From assembly GCF_003994335.1 (NCBI RefSeq), contig NZ_PNQZ01000025.1:62004-126003 (forward strand): a DNA stretch of 64,000 bases. The letters are read 5' to 3'. Source of the stretch: Asaia sp. W19 (GTDB taxonomy: Bacteria > Pseudomonadota > Alphaproteobacteria > Acetobacterales > Acetobacteraceae). Position numbers and translations under genes: made by a program. Position 1 is the first letter of the stretch; every line of letters starts with the position of its first letter. Under the pieces are notes generated by a model, which ran no database searches, was not told where the DNA came from, and saw nothing but the letters and a program-made list of their open reading frames with translations. Of this stretch, positions 62,343-64,000 are shown in pieces.

Positions 62343-64000
62343 TCACTTGCGCGCGTCGGTTTTCGGGTTGAGCTTGCTCAGATGGCCGCTTTCCGTGCCC
62401 ACATGAGGATCGATCGCGACCGTGATCATGGCAGGCCCCCCGGAGGCGAAGGCGGTGTCGAGCGCCTTTTCGAGGCTGTCGGGCGTGTCGGCGTAATAGC
62501 CTTTGCCCCCGAAGGCCTCGATGATCTTCTCATAACGGCCATTGACCTCGAGCACGGTGACGCCGGGATCATTGCCGCCCCCACGATTGATGTCGTCTCC
62601 CCGGTAGATCCCGCCATTATTGAGCACGATCACCACGACATTCAGGCGGTAACGGCAGATGGTTTCGACCTCCATGCCGCTAAAGCCGAATGCGCTGTCA
62701 CCCTCGATGGCGACCACGGGCTTGCCGGTTGTGATGGCGGCTCCGATGGCATAACCGAGCCCGACGCCCATCGTTCCCCAGCTTCCCGGATCGAGGCGGC
62801 GGCGTGGCTTGTCCATGTCGATGATATTGCGGGTGATATCGAGCGTGTTTGCCCCCTCATTCACCAGTACGTAATCACGCCCTTCCAGCTTCGACCGGAT
62901 GGTCCCGATCGCAGTGAAGAAATTCATGGGCGTGGTCTTGGTGGCGAGGCGCTGCGTCATCTTCTCGGTATTGATGCGGCGTTTGTCTTCGATACGCGCC
63001 AGCCATTCCGCGGGCGCCCTGACCCCGGCCTTCTCCAGGGCCGCGCCAAGGGCCACCACGCAGGTGCCGATATCGCCGGCAATCGGCGCGGCGATCGGTC
63101 GGTTGCTGTCGAATTCCTCGGGGTTCACGTCGATCTGGATGAACTGGGCCGCAGGAGACCATTGCGGCGGCTTGCCATGGCCCAGCATCCAGTTCAGGCG
63201 CGCGCCGATCAGCAGGACGACATCGGCCTGGCCGAGCACGAGCGAGCGCGCAGTGGCAGCGGAGGCAGGATGCGTATCGGGCAGCAACCCCTTGGCCATT
63301 GACATGGGCAGGAAGGGAATGGCGGTGGTCTCGATTAGGCTGCGAATGGCGTCATCTGCCTGTGCATAGGCCGCGCCCTTGCCAAGGATGATCAGCGGAG
63401 TTCTGGCATTCTGCAACAGGGCGGCCGCACGGGTGATCGCCTCTGGAAGAGGTTGCTGTGCGCTGGCCGGGTCGACCACCTTGATCAGGCTCTGCGCCCC
63501 GGTCTCTGCGTCGAGTGTCTCGCTGAGCACGGCGGAGGGCAGGTCAAGGTATACGCCGCCCGGCTTGCCCGAAACAGCGGCGCGCAAGGCGCGGGCGACT
63601 GCAATGCCGATATCCTCGGCACGATTGACGCGATAGGCCGCCTTCGCGAAGGGCTTTGCCGCCGTAAACTGGTCGAGTTCCTCGTAATCACCTTGTTGCA
63701 GATCCACGATCGCACGATCACTCGACCCGCTGATCAGGATCATGGGATAGCCATTGGTGGTGGCGTTGGCGAGGGCCGGCAGCGCGTTGAGAAAGCCGGG
63801 AGCCGAAGTGGTGAGGCAGACGCCGGGCTTGCGTGTCAGATAACCCGCGATCGAGGCCGCATGGCCCGATGGCTGCTCGTGACGAAAGCTGATGAAGCGC
63901 ATGCCCTTTTCCTGCGCCAGTCGTGCCAGATCCGTGATGGGAATGCCCACGACGCCATAAAGGGTTTCGATCTCATTGAGCTGCAGCGCATCGATGACGA
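62343..64000 (-). CDS. oxc: oxalyl-CoA decarboxylase (N-terminus beyond the window)
   Basis: About 551 residues visible of an expected 560-580; the frame runs off the right edge at 64000, so only the first residues are missing. It is a thiamine-diphosphate enzyme that decarboxylates oxalyl-CoA to formyl-CoA, consuming a proton. LYGVVGIPITDLARLAQEKGM and FRHEQPSGHAASIAGYLT form the N-terminal ThDP domain with its catalytic Glu. SGSSDRAIVDLQQGDYEELDQ and VEGD-like GDSAFGFSGMEVETICRYRLNVVVIVLNNGG hold the ThDP/Mg region. The C-terminus GTESGHLSKLNPK matches E. coli YfdU. It is the first gene seen of the operon with uctC and DUF1275. Confidence 0.95.
   Translation of the reverse strand, partial: VIDALQLNEIETLYGVVGIPITDLARLAQEKGMRFISFRHEQPSGHAASIAGYLTRKPGVCLTTSAPGFLNALPALANATTNGYPMILISGSSDRAIVDLQQGDYEELDQFTAAKPFAKAAYRVNRAEDIGIAVARALRAAVSGKPGGVYLDLPSAVLSETLDAETGAQSLIKVVDPASAQQPLPEAITRAAALLQNARTPLIILGKGAAYAQADDAIRSLIETTAIPFLPMSMAKGLLPDTHPASAATARSLVLGQADVVLLIGARLNWMLGHGKPPQWSPAAQFIQIDVNPEEFDSNRPIAAPIAGDIGTCVVALGAALEKAGVRAPAEWLARIEDKRRINTEKMTQRLATKTTPMNFFTAIGTIRSKLEGRDYVLVNEGANTLDITRNIIDMDKPRRRLDPGSWGTMGVGLGYAIGAAITTGKPVVAIEGDSAFGFSGMEVETICRYRLNVVVIVLNNGGIYRGDDINRGGGNDPGVTVLEVNGRYEKIIEAFGGKGYYADTPDSLEKALDTAFASGGPAMITVAIDPHVGTESGHLSKLNPKTDARK

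Noticed and set aside
61141-62346. Formyl-CoA:oxalate CoA-transferase (frc) name
   Set aside because: Length and motifs fit the acetyl-CoA:oxalate transferase YfdE/UctC better than Frc.

Overview
The window reads as a chromosomal segment of an acetic acid bacterium (Acetobacteraceae, Alphaproteobacteria), probably Asaia-like or a close relative. The evidence is a moderately high G+C content with short AT-rich intergenic islands, GTG/TTG starts, a zwf-GH15 gene pair, an oxalate-detoxification cluster, an acetoin/diacetyl reductase and very compact operons. The genus is an inference; no rRNA or marker gene is present to prove it. Nothing in the window looks like a prophage, insertion sequence, CRISPR array, tRNA or rRNA.

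Layout: (1) 1-3410: the tail of an L-serine dehydratase gene faces a minus-strand acetoin/diacetyl reductase gene and a pepA-holC pair. (2) 3598-7881: a TauE/SafE exporter faces a tightly overlapping molybdenum-cofactor operon, moeA-moaA-moaC-moaD-moaE (minus strand). (3) 8418-12735: an emrA-emrB-oprM tripartite multidrug efflux operon, preceded by a TetR-type palindrome. (4) 12832-16256: zwf and a GH15 trehalase/glucoamylase-like enzyme. (5) 16511-31048: a complete 13-gene complex I operon, nuoA-B-CD-E-F-G-H-I-J-K-L-M-N, in the E. coli arrangement with fused NuoCD and an E. coli-type NuoG carrying the N7 cluster cysteines. It is closed by a strong terminator. (6) 31145-37491: aerobic cobalamin (corrin ring) genes cobG-H-I-J, cobK (inverted), cobL-E-M. 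(7) 37726-44206: an XRE regulator, a pirin, a CsoR-type metal sensor with its palindromic operator, an HME-RND metal efflux pair and a VOC protein. (8) 44553-54340: a TonB-dependent receptor, a secreted S46 dipeptidyl-peptidase, a striking 140-bp tandem hairpin repeat, an SDR, a succinate-semialdehyde dehydrogenase-type ALDH, and a cobalamin riboswitch in front of a NiCoT nickel/cobalt permease. (9) 54477-64000: a second very large TonB-dependent receptor, a coiled-coil porin, a GNAT protein, and an oxalate operon (oxalyl-CoA decarboxylase, acetyl-CoA:oxalate CoA-transferase and a coupled DUF1275 membrane protein).

Functional themes: periplasmic oxidation by acetic acid bacteria needs respiratory capacity, which the complex I operon supplies, and acid or organic-acid tolerance, to which oxalate decarboxylation and efflux are relevant. 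Cobalt is handled from both sides: B12-gated uptake (riboswitch plus NiCoT), consumption in corrin synthesis, and sensing plus efflux (CsoR-type regulator plus HME-RND). The most unusual non-coding structures are the 140-bp tandem repeat at 49951-50350, the nested metal-sensor operator at 39222-39252, and hairpins ahead of zwf and nuoA that could control expression.
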